From the NCBI RefSeq assembly GCF_040050925.1, contig NZ_CP157390.1, positions 744,001-808,000 on the forward strand: DNA of 64,000 bases, read 5' to 3'. Shown here piece after piece: positions 8,826-17,029 of the stretch. The first letter of the stretch is position 1. Every line of letters begins with the position of its first letter. A model generated the notes under the pieces. The model did not search any database and was not told the DNA's origin. It saw nothing but the letters and a program-made list of their open reading frames with translations. A program made the position numbers and the translations under genes. Source of the DNA: Leifsonia sp. NPDC080035 (GTDB taxonomy: Bacteria; Actinomycetota; Actinomycetes; Actinomycetales; Microbacteriaceae).

Positions 8826-9740
8826 TCAGGCGATGGGCGTTGCAGCTTCGAGGTCGGCGAGCGTTGGCAGGTCGGCACCGGTCCTCGAGACGGTGATGCC
8901 GGCCAGGTGCGCTGCTCGTGCGCCCACCGAAAGAAGCCGCGTTTCGGTGACCGGCCCACCGTCCCATCCACCGTCTTCGACGGTGAGCGACCAGATCAGA
9001 GCGGCCATGAAGGAATCGCCGGCGCCGACGGTGTCGGCGACCGCAACGCGAGTGGGCGCGATCTCGGCTCGATGCTCACCGCTTGCAAGGAGGGCGCCCC
9101 TGCTTCCGCGGGTGATGCCGACAACCGGGATCCCGCTGTCGATGAGCCGGTCGACGACGTGCTCGATGGACTTTCCTGGGAAGAGGAAGTCCGCGTCCTC
9201 GTCGCTGAGCTTGGTGAGATGGCTGGCGAGCGTCAGCGCTGTGAACTGCGCGCGAGCGTGGTCCCGATCGGCGATCAGCGACGAGCGCACGTTGGGGTCG
9301 AAACTGACGAGTGCCCCCGCCGCCCTGGCACGGCGGACGATGTCTCGCGTGACATCAGACCCGGGCTCGAGGAACGCGGCGAGGGAGCCTGTGTGAACGA
9401 TGGCCGGGTTCCGCAGGTCGTCGAGATTCCGCGGCTCCCAGTTGAGAGCGAATCGGTACGTGGCCGACCCGTCCTGTCCGAGCGTGGCGATGGCGCGAGA
9501 GGTCGGCCGATTCGTTGTGGACTCTGGCGTGAGCACCACCCCGGAGTCCGCCAGGTGCCTGCGGATGAGTTCACCATCCGCGTCCTCGCCGATCGCGGTG
9601 TGGAGACGCGTGACCACGTTCAGTCGCGCGAGACCGAGAGCCACGTTCGCCGGAGAGCCACCGGGGTGCCGGCTGACCGTGGTGGCCCTGACGACCTCGT
9701 CGACGAGAGCTTCGCCGACGACGAGCGCTCCTGGGCTCAC
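8826..9740 (-). CDS. PfkB-family sugar kinase, probable fructokinase
   Basis: A 304-residue ribokinase/PfkB-family kinase. It has the N-terminal substrate motif HPGGSPANVALG (residues 25-36) and the C-terminal signature DTVGAGDS (residues 236-243), with D242 as catalytic base. The GTG start overlaps the stop of the upstream GH32-like gene by 4 nt (GTGA). In this context it would phosphorylate fructose freed by the GH32-like and GH91 enzymes to fructose 6-phosphate in the cytoplasm. Specificity for fructose is inferred from the neighbours; other ketoses are possible. Confidence 0.85.
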   Translation of the reverse strand: MSPGALVVGEALVDEVVRATTVSRHPGGSPANVALGLARLNVVTRLHTAIGEDADGELIRRHLADSGVVLTPESTTNRPTSRAIATLGQDGSATYRFALNWEPRNLDDLRNPAIVHTGSLAAFLEPGSDVTRDIVRRARAAGALVSFDPNVRSSLIADRDHARAQFTALTLASHLTKLSDEDADFLFPGKSIEHVVDRLIDSGIPVVGITRGSRGALLASGEHRAEIAPTRVAVADTVGAGDSFMAALIWSLTVEDGGWDGGPVTETRLLSVGARAAHLAGITVSRTGADLPTLADLEAATPIA

Positions 9741-10717
9741 GATCCCACTCGCAGCGGCTCGGCCGGTGCTGCTTCGCTTCCATGAAGCCTCAGCTGCCCA
9801 TCGACCCAGCCGACCGGGCGCGGGTCGGAAATCTCGCCGACCCAGCCGCCGTTGTCGTCGTCGTTCCGGAAGGCCAGAAGCTGCCACGAGCCAGAGCGGT
9901 CTTGAACGAGGCGCCCAACATAGAGCTGCTCGTCGGTGAGGCGATACGACCGAGCGGTGTCGAACGGCCCGGTGGGCGAGTCGGTCGGAAACGCCCACAC
10001 TCCCCCGATCGGATCCTGTGCGCGCCGGGCGTTGGAGAGCTCGGAGCCGAGGCAGGAGAAGAGACCGATGGGCTTGCCGTCAACGTCGATGGTCTGGACG
10101 ACCTCGAGGTGGCCGAAGCCAGCACCCGGCTGTGAAAGCGGGGGCTGCACGGTCCACGTCGTCAGGTCGGGCGATGTTGCGTGACCGATGACCCCGCGGT
10201 CGTCCGGGTCGCCGTGGTTGGCGCGTGCGGTGATGAGCATGTGCCACTCCCCGTCGTGCTGGAACACCCACGGGTCCCGCCACGCCTGGTCCGGCCACTG
10301 GCGCGTGTCGATGGTCTCGTACCAGCGAGCGTCGGGCTCGATGACCTGTCGTCCGGCTTCGCGGCGCCAGGTGAAGAGGTCGTCCGACACCACGGAACTG
10401 ATGCGCTGGGCGAGTCCGCCCTCGCTTCGGCTGACGGCGGTGTAGAACATCCGCCAGGTGCCGTCGTCCTGGCGCACGACCGAGCCGGTCCAGGTGGCCA
10501 TGTCATCGAAGGCGGGCGAGTCGTCGGGGATCACCGCATCGGCGTGTTCCGTCCACGTCGTGAGATCCGTCGATGTGGCGTGTCCGATGGTGGCGCGCCA
10601 GTGCCGGCGATTGGGGTCCAGGAGCGCGCGGGATGCCTTGAGGAAGTAGAGGTGGTAGCGGTCGCCGTCGTCGGCGATCCAGAAATCCCACACCCAGGAG
10701 GCGGCGAGACGAAGCAT
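9737..10717 (-). CDS. GH32-like clan-J glycosidase, probable beta-fructosidase (a)
   Basis: A 326-residue, single-domain five-bladed propeller protein related to GH32/GH68. The three clan-J acidic positions can be placed: nucleophile candidate D11 in WVWDFW, transition-state stabiliser D148 in WRDPW and acid/base candidate E205 in GHLEV. The classic GH32 nucleophile block WMNDPNG is replaced. The C-terminal beta-sandwich of typical GH32 enzymes is missing, so this is a divergent subfamily. It has no signal peptide. It is coupled to the fructokinase downstream and follows the LacI gene, so it probably cleaves imported inulobiose or other fructo-oligosaccharides. Confidence 0.7.
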   Translation of the reverse strand: MLRLAASWVWDFWIADDGDRYHLYFLKASRALLDPNRRHWRATIGHATSTDLTTWTEHADAVIPDDSPAFDDMATWTGSVVRQDDGTWRMFYTAVSRSEGGLAQRISSVVSDDLFTWRREAGRQVIEPDARWYETIDTRQWPDQAWRDPWVFQHDGEWHMLITARANHGDPDDRGVIGHATSPDLTTWTVQPPLSQPGAGFGHLEVVQTIDVDGKPIGLFSCLGSELSNARRAQDPIGGVWAFPTDSPTGPFDTARSYRLTDEQLYVGRLVQDRSGSWQLLAFRNDDDNGGWVGEISDPRPVGWVDGQLRLHGSEAAPAEPLRVGS

Positions 10718-10732
10718 GTGGGCGGGTACCTT

Positions 10733-11779
10733 TCAGTCGGCGCGTGGCGAGGCGACGGACCCGCGGGTCACCAGCGGGCAGTCGAGGAGTGTCGGCTTGT
10801 CGGCGAGGAGCCGGTGCTCGGCTTCGCCGTGAAGAAGATGGACCAGCGTCTCCACCGCCCATACGCCCATCTCGTAGTGCGGGAGGGCGACGGTGGTGAG
10901 ACCCGGGAACAGGTTCGCTGCGATGAGTTCCTGGTTGTCGAATCCGACGATCGAGAGGTCGCGGGGTATGGCGAGCCCCAGTTCGGTGGCGGCGCGGTAG
11001 GCGCCCATCGCCATGCGGTCGTTGTAGCAGAACAGGGCGGTGGGCCGGTCGGTCCTGCTGAGCATCTCTCGTGCGAGCTCGTATCCGGGGAGTGTCTCGG
11101 ACGGCGCTGAGGCGGTGAGAGTGGCGTCGAAGGGGATGCCATTCCTGTCCAGCACGTCCCGGTAGCCGGCGAATCGCAGATGGGTTGCGGGGACATCGTC
11201 GTCGTTGTTGAGGAAACCGATCCGGGTGTGCCCGGCGTCGACGAGGTGACTGACGGCAGCCACCGCACCACCGATCTCATCGGGGACGACGGCCGGAACA
11301 ATGCCCGCTCGATCGGTGGAGTCGATGAGGACGGCCGGAAGCGCTTGCAGGTTCGGCGGAAGCGACACTTGGCGGTGGTACATGGTCGCGTAGAGGACGG
11401 CATCGACCTGGCGGTCCAGCAGCGCCTGCACGTCGTCCCGGTGGGAGGTTCCGCTCGACTCTCGTTCCGTGTTGATGATCACCAGCGTGAGGTCGTGCTC
11501 GCGGGCAGCATTCTGCGCTCCGAGGATGATCCGTCCCGCGTGCGGTGTGGTGGCGATCTCCTCACTGAGGAGCCCGATCAAGCCCGACCTGTTCGTGCGG
11601 AGCGCTTGCGCCGCCCGGTTCGGGCCGTAGCCGAGGGTCTTCGCCGCGTGCCGCACTCTCGCCCGTGTCTCTTCGGCGACGCGGGTGTGCGGGGTCTCGT
11701 TGAGCACATGCGAAACCGTGGTGACGGAGACTCCCGCCAACTCTGCAACGTCTCGAATGCTCGAGCTCTTCACTGCCAC
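10733..11779 (-). CDS. LacI-family transcriptional regulator (operon B)
   Basis: A 348-residue LacI/GalR repressor with the helix-turn-helix IRDVAELAGVSVTTVSHVLN near residues 7-26 and a type I periplasmic-binding effector domain. The GTG start (VAVKSSS) follows GGAAGGA at six bases. It lies inside operon B, between the permeases and the GH32-like enzyme, which is unusual for a repressor but allows autoregulation. It is the best candidate to bind the long palindrome at 14942-14974 and the GH91 upstream site at 8742-8764. Confidence 0.88.
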   Translation of the reverse strand: MAVKSSSIRDVAELAGVSVTTVSHVLNETPHTRVAEETRARVRHAAKTLGYGPNRAAQALRTNRSGLIGLLSEEIATTPHAGRIILGAQNAAREHDLTLVIINTERESSGTSHRDDVQALLDRQVDAVLYATMYHRQVSLPPNLQALPAVLIDSTDRAGIVPAVVPDEIGGAVAAVSHLVDAGHTRIGFLNNDDDVPATHLRFAGYRDVLDRNGIPFDATLTASAPSETLPGYELAREMLSRTDRPTALFCYNDRMAMGAYRAATELGLAIPRDLSIVGFDNQELIAANLFPGLTTVALPHYEMGVWAVETLVHLLHGEAEHRLLADKPTLLDCPLVTRGSVASPRAD

Positions 11780-11822
11780 AGCGTTTCCTTCCCCCTCATG
11801 ATCATCCCGTTCACCAGCCACC

Positions 11823-12662
11823 TCAGCCCTTGACCGCCCCGAGCGTCAGCCCGGCGACGATGTGCCTCTGCAGCAGCAGAGTGAGCAGGATAACGGGAAT
11901 GGAGTAGAGCACAGCGAGCGCTGTCATCGAGCCCCAGTCAAGTCCGAACTGGGTCTGGAAGTTCGCGATGACGATCGGCGTGGTCTGGGATCGGACCGCG
12001 GTGAGCAGCAACGCGAACAGGAACTCGTTCCAGCTGGCGAGGAAGGCGAAGATCGCGGTGACCGCGACGCCACCCGCGCTCACGGGGATGACGACCCGCC
12101 AGAGCGCGCCGAGCCTGCTGTTCCCGTCGATCTTCGCCGCCTCTTCCAGCTCGCCCGGCACCGCCTCGAAGAAGCTGGACATGAGCCAGATCGACAGCGG
12201 AAGCGAGATCGTGGTGTGGGCGATCGCCAGCGCCAGTGACGTGTCCGAGATGCCGAGGTTGCGGAAGATCGAGATCATCGGAACGCCGATCACGATCGGA
12301 GGCACCATGCGGGCGACCAGCGCGAGGACGATGAAGATCCTCCCCGTCCTGGTCCGGAACCGCGTCACCGCATAGGCAGCGGGGATCGCGAGCACCAGGG
12401 AGATGAGCGTGCTCAGCACCGCCGTGATGATGCTGTTGATGAGGGAGGCGAGCACCCCGTCGCGCGTCAGGGCCGAGATGTAGTTGTCCACCGTCCACAC
12501 GCTCGGCAGCAGCTTCGGGGGGACCGAGATGGTCTCCAGCGGCGTCTTGAACGACGTGAACAGCATGTAGACGAACGGGAAACCGTACAGCACGACGACC
12601 GCGATCAGGATCAGCCAGAGCAGGGCGCGGGAGCTCAGGCGGCGCGCTTCCAGTCCGTTCAT
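11823..12662 (-). CDS. ABC sugar transporter permease, MalG type (operon B)
   Basis: A 279-residue permease with six predicted membrane helices and the EAA loop ELEEAAKIDGNSRLGALWRV. The ATG overlaps the stop of the upstream permease by 4 nt (ATGA). It ends in the LGAVKG tail seen in MalG-like subunits. It is the second channel subunit of the operon B importer; the GH91, GH32-like and kinase genes point to a fructose-containing oligosaccharide or difructose anhydride as substrate. Confidence 0.9.
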   Translation of the reverse strand: MNGLEARRLSSRALLWLILIAVVVLYGFPFVYMLFTSFKTPLETISVPPKLLPSVWTVDNYISALTRDGVLASLINSIITAVLSTLISLVLAIPAAYAVTRFRTRTGRIFIVLALVARMVPPIVIGVPMISIFRNLGISDTSLALAIAHTTISLPLSIWLMSSFFEAVPGELEEAAKIDGNSRLGALWRVVIPVSAGGVAVTAIFAFLASWNEFLFALLLTAVRSQTTPIVIANFQTQFGLDWGSMTALAVLYSIPVILLTLLLQRHIVAGLTLGAVKG

Positions 12663-13612
12663 CGCTCCGTCTCGCTTCCCGGTCGCCAGATGGTGAGGAT
12701 CGCGAAGAGGGCGACGCCGAGCATCGCGATCAGGTAAAGGGTTCCCATTGCGCTGGCGAGGCCGGGGTCGCCGAAGCGGACCATCGTCCGGTAGATCAGC
12801 AGGGACAGCGTCTCGGTGCTCTGCTGCGGTCCGCCGTTGGTCTGGATGACGATGACGTCGAAAGCGCGGGCCGCGTCGATACCACGGACGATCAGGGCGA
12901 CGGCGATCACCGGCCGGAGCAACGGGATGATGATGCGGAAGAGGATCGTGGTGTACCGGGCGCCGTCGAGCCGCGCCGCCTCGATCACATCCCCGGGAAT
13001 GTTCTGCAGCCCGGCGAACAGCACCAGCGTGATGAACGAGGTGGTGAGCCAGATGTCGGGGATCGCGACGGAGAACAGCGCGATGTTCGGGTCGCTCAGC
13101 CACTGGATCTGGTCGCTGGAGTGGATGATCCCCACCGTCTTCAGCAACTCGTTGACGATGCCGAAGTTGTCGATGAGCAGGAACCGCCAGAGCAGACCGG
13201 CGACGATCGGGGCGATCATCAGCGGGTAGAGGAAGATGGTGCGGAACACCCGCGAGGAGTTGCCGAGCGAGGTGAAGAGGAGCGCCACCAGCAGTCCGAG
13301 GACGAACTCGAAGGTGACCACGATGACCGTGTAGAGGATGGTCCGCCACACGGCGTTGGTGAAGTCGGAGCTGGTCAGCGCCGTGACGTAGTTGGCGAAC
13401 CCGACGAACTCTCGGGGTCCTCCCGCGATCGGGCTGATTTTGAAGAAGCTGTCGCCGACGAACTGCAGGAGCGGCCAGCCGATGAAGATGGCGAGGAACA
13501 GTCCGGCCGGCAGCATCAGGAGTGCTGCGAACCGCCGGTCGGCGGTGCGGAGGGAACGGTTACGAGGAGAGCGGGGCGGGCGGCCGGCGCGGCCGCCCAC
13601 TCGCTGCTCCAT
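12659..13612 (-). CDS. ABC sugar transporter permease, MalF type (operon B)
   Basis: A 317-residue permease with a basic N-terminal tail, six predicted helices and the EAA loop DVIEAARLDGARYTTILFRI. Two starts are possible: a GTG overlapping the upstream stop by 4 nt, or the next ATG (taken here), which shares one base with it. Both imply translational coupling to the solute-binding protein. It pairs with the MalG-like subunit downstream. Confidence 0.88.
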   Translation of the reverse strand: MEQRVGGRAGRPPRSPRNRSLRTADRRFAALLMLPAGLFLAIFIGWPLLQFVGDSFFKISPIAGGPREFVGFANYVTALTSSDFTNAVWRTILYTVIVVTFEFVLGLLVALLFTSLGNSSRVFRTIFLYPLMIAPIVAGLLWRFLLIDNFGIVNELLKTVGIIHSSDQIQWLSDPNIALFSVAIPDIWLTTSFITLVLFAGLQNIPGDVIEAARLDGARYTTILFRIIIPLLRPVIAVALIVRGIDAARAFDVIVIQTNGGPQQSTETLSLLIYRTMVRFGDPGLASAMGTLYLIAMLGVALFAILTIWRPGSETER

Positions 13613-14889
13613 CACTTGACTAGCGATTGGACCTGCTCCTTTGCTGCGTTCAGCAGCGCCTGCTTGTCAGCGCCGGGCTGCAACGACTTCTGGATCATCG
13701 GCACGAGGACGGTGTCCACGATCTGCTGCCACTTCGGCGTCGCAGGTCGCGGGACGGTCGCCTGAGCGTCCAGCGTCTCCACCAGCGGCTTGTAGTTCTC
13801 GAAGCCGGGCTGGTCCTGGTACTTCTCGAAGGCCGACTTGCGGGCGACCAGCCCGAGCGACGTGTTCGCGCTCAGCTCGTTGTGCTCGTAGGCGAACTTC
13901 ACGAAGTCGAGGCCCTGCTGCTGCTTCTTGCTCGCCTTGGCCACCGACAGGTACCAGGCGCCAGGGACGCCGGCGATGCCGCCGGGACCGGCGATCATCG
14001 GGGCGACACCGACCTTGCCATAGACGGAGGCGTCCTTGGGGATCTGCCGGTAGGCGTGCGCCCAGAAGCGCATCATGGCGGTCTTGCCTTGGTTGAACAG
14101 GTTCTGCGCGCCGGCCCAGTCGAGCTGAGCGGACCCAGCGGGCGCGTACTTCTGCAGGCCCGTGTAGAAGTCGAGCGCCTTGAGGCTGTTCTCATTGCCG
14201 AGAGTGATCTCACTGCCCGAGTCGTTGAGCACCATCGTCTTCTCGCCGGTCTGCGACAGCGTCGCGAGGTACTCGGTCTCGACGGCACCCTTCACATCCG
14301 TGCCGAACAGCCCCTTGCCGGGCTGGGTGAAGAACTCGGCCGCATCCTGGTACTGCTGCCAGGTGGTCGGCGGAACCAGGTCGTAGCCGTACTTGGCCTT
14401 GAACGCCGACTTGTTCGCCGCGTCGTCGAAGAGGTCCTTCCGGTAGTAGAGGATCTCCGAGTTGGTCCAGACGGGCATCCCCGCATACACACCGCCGACG
14501 TTCGCCTCCTTGACCAGGGCGGGGAAGAGATCGTTCTTCACGTCCGAGGTGAAGAGCTTGTCGAGCGGGGTGACGGCGTCCTTGAAGGCGGGCAGCCAGA
14601 TGGAGTCGAGCGCGGCGACATCGAACGAAACCGCCCCGGAGGTGAACTCGCTGTTGAGACGGTTGTAGAGGCCGTCGTAGGGGAGCTCGACGAAGGTGAC
14701 CTTGGTACCGGTGTCCTTCTTGTAGAGGTCGGCGATCGGCTGAAGCTCAGCGTGGCCACCGGCCTCGACGAGCACGGTGATGGATTTGTCCGACGAGGAA
14801 CCGCCCCCGCCGCCGACGCCGCACCCGGCGAGGGTGAGCGCTACCGCGGTGCCGATTGCTGCGGCTGCCGCGAACTTCTTGCGAAGCAT
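13612..14889 (-). CDS. ABC sugar transporter solute-binding lipoprotein (operon B)
   Basis: A 425-residue family 1 solute-binding protein with a lipobox (LAGC, Cys23) followed by a Gly/Ser linker. There are two adjacent ATG codons; the second has GGAG at the better spacing. It opens operon B, which continues through two permeases, LacI, a GH32-like enzyme and a fructokinase. Its promoter region holds a 33-bp perfect inverted repeat and four spaced TGCCAAA copies, so expression is probably tightly repressed without the substrate. Confidence 0.9.
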   Translation of the reverse strand: MLRKKFAAAAAIGTAVALTLAGCGVGGGGGSSSDKSITVLVEAGGHAELQPIADLYKKDTGTKVTFVELPYDGLYNRLNSEFTSGAVSFDVAALDSIWLPAFKDAVTPLDKLFTSDVKNDLFPALVKEANVGGVYAGMPVWTNSEILYYRKDLFDDAANKSAFKAKYGYDLVPPTTWQQYQDAAEFFTQPGKGLFGTDVKGAVETEYLATLSQTGEKTMVLNDSGSEITLGNENSLKALDFYTGLQKYAPAGSAQLDWAGAQNLFNQGKTAMMRFWAHAYRQIPKDASVYGKVGVAPMIAGPGGIAGVPGAWYLSVAKASKKQQQGLDFVKFAYEHNELSANTSLGLVARKSAFEKYQDQPGFENYKPLVETLDAQATVPRPATPKWQQIVDTVLVPMIQKSLQPGADKQALLNAAKEQVQSLVK

Positions 14890-14941
14890 CATTACTCCGA
14901 TTCTGCTGTGCAGCGGGTGGCTGCGTGGATGAGGATATCTG

Positions 14942-14974
14942 GTGCCAAGACGTTTTGGCAAAACGTCTTGGCAC
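14942..14974. promoter_or_regulatory. 33-bp perfect inverted repeat, operator of operon B
   Basis: The arm GTGCCAAGACGTTTT (14942-14956) and its exact reverse complement (14960-14974) flank the 3-bp centre GGC. The inner part, CGTTTTG-g-CAAAACG, is itself a LacI-type operator core. It lies 53 bp upstream of the solute-binding protein start. Its length and symmetry would allow either a dimeric LacI protein or a strong cruciform. Confidence 0.75.
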
Positions 14975-15006
14975 GACGATAGAGAGGCTTTCGCAGACAC
15001 GTCAAC

Positions 15007-15041
15007 TGCCAAACGGTGCCAAAATGCCAAAACTTGCCAAA
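15007..15041. repeat. Four spaced TGCCAAA repeats upstream of operon B
   Basis: TGCCAAA occurs at 15007, 15017, 15025 and 15035, with steps of 10, 8 and 10 bp. That places the copies close to one helix face. The same heptamer forms part of the nearby operator arms. They may be half-sites for the operon B regulator or for an activator. Confidence 0.55.
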
Positions 15042-15130
15042 CCGCAGAAGGCCGGATCCGCACCCCGTGCGAAGAAGCGTGACCGCCGGGCGCTCACGTT
15101 CGAGCACCCGGCGGCGGATCGTGGTGGCGG

Positions 15131-16096
15131 CTAACCGGCGAGTGCTACGAGCGCAGCCTCTCCGATCTGCACGCGACCGTCGACAACCGTCACCGGCATG
15201 GGGTCGGTGATGCCGCCGATCCACTCCCCGGACGGCGCCGTGTTGCGGAAGGCGAAAAACCAGGCGCTGCCGGTCGATCGGTCGGTCAGCACTCGGCCGA
15301 CGTAGAGGTCGTGCTCGCTCACCTGCTGTGCGGCGCGCGGATCCCAGGTCCCGTCGGGTCCGGCGATGATCGCCCAGACTCCCCCGGTGGTGCCCGTTTC
15401 CTGGCGGCCGGCCGCAAGGTCCGACGCGAGGCAGGAGAAGAACAGTACGGATCGCCCGTCGATCTCGGCGGTGTTGAGGACCTCCAGCTGGCCGAAGCCG
15501 GCGCCGGGCTCTGACAAGGGCGGATGCACGGTCCAGTGCTCGAGGTCATCCGACGTCGCGGTTGCGATGACGCCACGGTCATCCGGGGCGCCGTGGTTCG
15601 AGCGCGCCGTGATCAGCATCCGCCACGTGCCGTCTTCCTGCTTGTAGACGAAGGGGTCTCGGAAGGCTTGATCGTGCCAGGTGCCGTCGCTCAGGAGTTC
15701 GTACCAGCGCGGATCCGCTTCGAGGAGGGGACCGGGCTTCTTGTGCCAGGTGGTCAAGTCATCGGACGTGGCGACGCCGACGCTCTGCACGTTGCCGAGG
15801 GGAGTGAGGGTGGCGCCGGTGTAGAACATGTGCCAGCTCCCATCGTCGCCGCGGACGACGCAGCCGGTCCACGTTGCGACGTCGTCGAACGCTGGAGCGT
15901 CACTTCGCACCAAGGCGTCTTCGATGCGGCTCCAGGATCTGAGGTCTCTTGAGACCGCGTGCCCGATCGACGCGCGGTGGTGCCGTGCGTCGGGGTTCTG
16001 GAGAGCTTTCGACGCGTACAGGAAGAAGAGGTGGTACTGGTCGCCGTCGTCAGCGAACCAGAAGTCCCAGACGTAGCTGTCGGGGAGAGAGAACAT
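15131..16096 (-). CDS. GH32-like clan-J glycosidase, probable beta-fructosidase (b)
   Basis: A 321-residue paralogue of the enzyme at 9737-10717, with the same architecture: D11 in YVWDFW, D147 in FRDPF and E205 in GQLEV, and no C-terminal sandwich domain. The ATG follows AAAGG. There is no signal peptide, so it is cytoplasmic. It closes operon C, three bases after the MalG-like permease, so each of two importers has its own copy. The two copies may act on different linkages or chain lengths. GH43-like activity cannot be excluded by eye. Confidence 0.7.
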   Translation of the reverse strand: MFSLPDSYVWDFWFADDGDQYHLFFLYASKALQNPDARHHRASIGHAVSRDLRSWSRIEDALVRSDAPAFDDVATWTGCVVRGDDGSWHMFYTGATLTPLGNVQSVGVATSDDLTTWHKKPGPLLEADPRWYELLSDGTWHDQAFRDPFVYKQEDGTWRMLITARSNHGAPDDRGVIATATSDDLEHWTVHPPLSEPGAGFGQLEVLNTAEIDGRSVLFFSCLASDLAAGRQETGTTGGVWAIIAGPDGTWDPRAAQQVSEHDLYVGRVLTDRSTGSAWFFAFRNTAPSGEWIGGITDPMPVTVVDGRVQIGEAALVALAG

Positions 16097-16099
16097 GGG

Positions 16100-17029
16100 T
16101 CAGCCTTTCAGCCCTTGCGAGGCGATGGAGTTGACGAACGAGCGCTGGAAGGCGACGAAGAGCGCCAGCACGGGGATGGTGATGATGCTCGCGTAGGCCA
16201 TGATCTGGCCCCACGAGGTGTTGAGCTGCTTGAAGTAGTCGATCCCGACCATCGCCGGCCGCACCGCCTCGCTCTGGGTGACCATGAGCGGCCACAGATA
16301 CTGGTTCCACGCGGGCAGGAAGGTGAGGATGGCAACGGTCGCCACCGCGGGGCCCGCGAGTGGCATGATGATCGTCCGGTAGATGCGGAACCAGCCGGCC
16401 CCGTCGACGCGTGCCGCCTCGTCCAGCTCCTTCGGGATGGAGTCGAAGTACTGGTAGAAGAGGAAGATCGAGAACGCGTTCGCGATGAACGGCACGATCT
16501 GCACGGTGTACGTGTCAAGCCAGCCCTGCACGATCTGCGATCCGTCGAAGTACGGCAGTTGGTTGACCTCCCACAGCAGTGGCAGCGCCATGACCTCGAA
16601 GGGCACGATGAGCGTGGCGAGCACCACGCCGAGCGCCCACTTGCGGCCCGGCATCCGCATCCGGGAGAGGGCGAAGGCCGCCATCGAGTTCACGATGATC
16701 CCGAGCACCACGGTGGTGACCGAGATGATGATCGAGTTGAGCAGGAACTGCGCGAACGGGACACGCTCGAACACGCCGACGTAGTTGTCCAGGCTCAGGT
16801 CGCCGACCGGGAGGAACGCCTGGATGCCGTCCAGGTCGCCGAAGATCTGGGTGTCCGGCTTGAAGCTCGACACGATCATGAACAGCAGCGGCAGGCCGAA
16901 GACGAGTGCGAGCACGATCTTCAGGACCAGCAGCAGCACGCCACGCGTCGAGCGACGCCTCCGCCGCGGGCTCACGGCTGCGACCGGGGTGGATGTCGTC
17001 CGCTCGATGTCGGCGATGTCGGTAGTCAT
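16100..17029 (-). CDS. ABC sugar transporter permease, MalG type (operon C)
   Basis: A 309-residue permease with an arginine-rich N-terminus, six predicted helices and the EAA loop ELDEAARVDGAGWFRIYRTI. The ATG overlaps the upstream permease stop by 4 nt. It ends in the SQGLKG tail. It is the second channel subunit of the operon C importer, which is coupled to the GH32-like enzyme b. Confidence 0.9.
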   Translation of the reverse strand: MTTDIADIERTTSTPVAAVSPRRRRRSTRGVLLLVLKIVLALVFGLPLLFMIVSSFKPDTQIFGDLDGIQAFLPVGDLSLDNYVGVFERVPFAQFLLNSIIISVTTVVLGIIVNSMAAFALSRMRMPGRKWALGVVLATLIVPFEVMALPLLWEVNQLPYFDGSQIVQGWLDTYTVQIVPFIANAFSIFLFYQYFDSIPKELDEAARVDGAGWFRIYRTIIMPLAGPAVATVAILTFLPAWNQYLWPLMVTQSEAVRPAMVGIDYFKQLNTSWGQIMAYASIITIPVLALFVAFQRSFVNSIASQGLKG

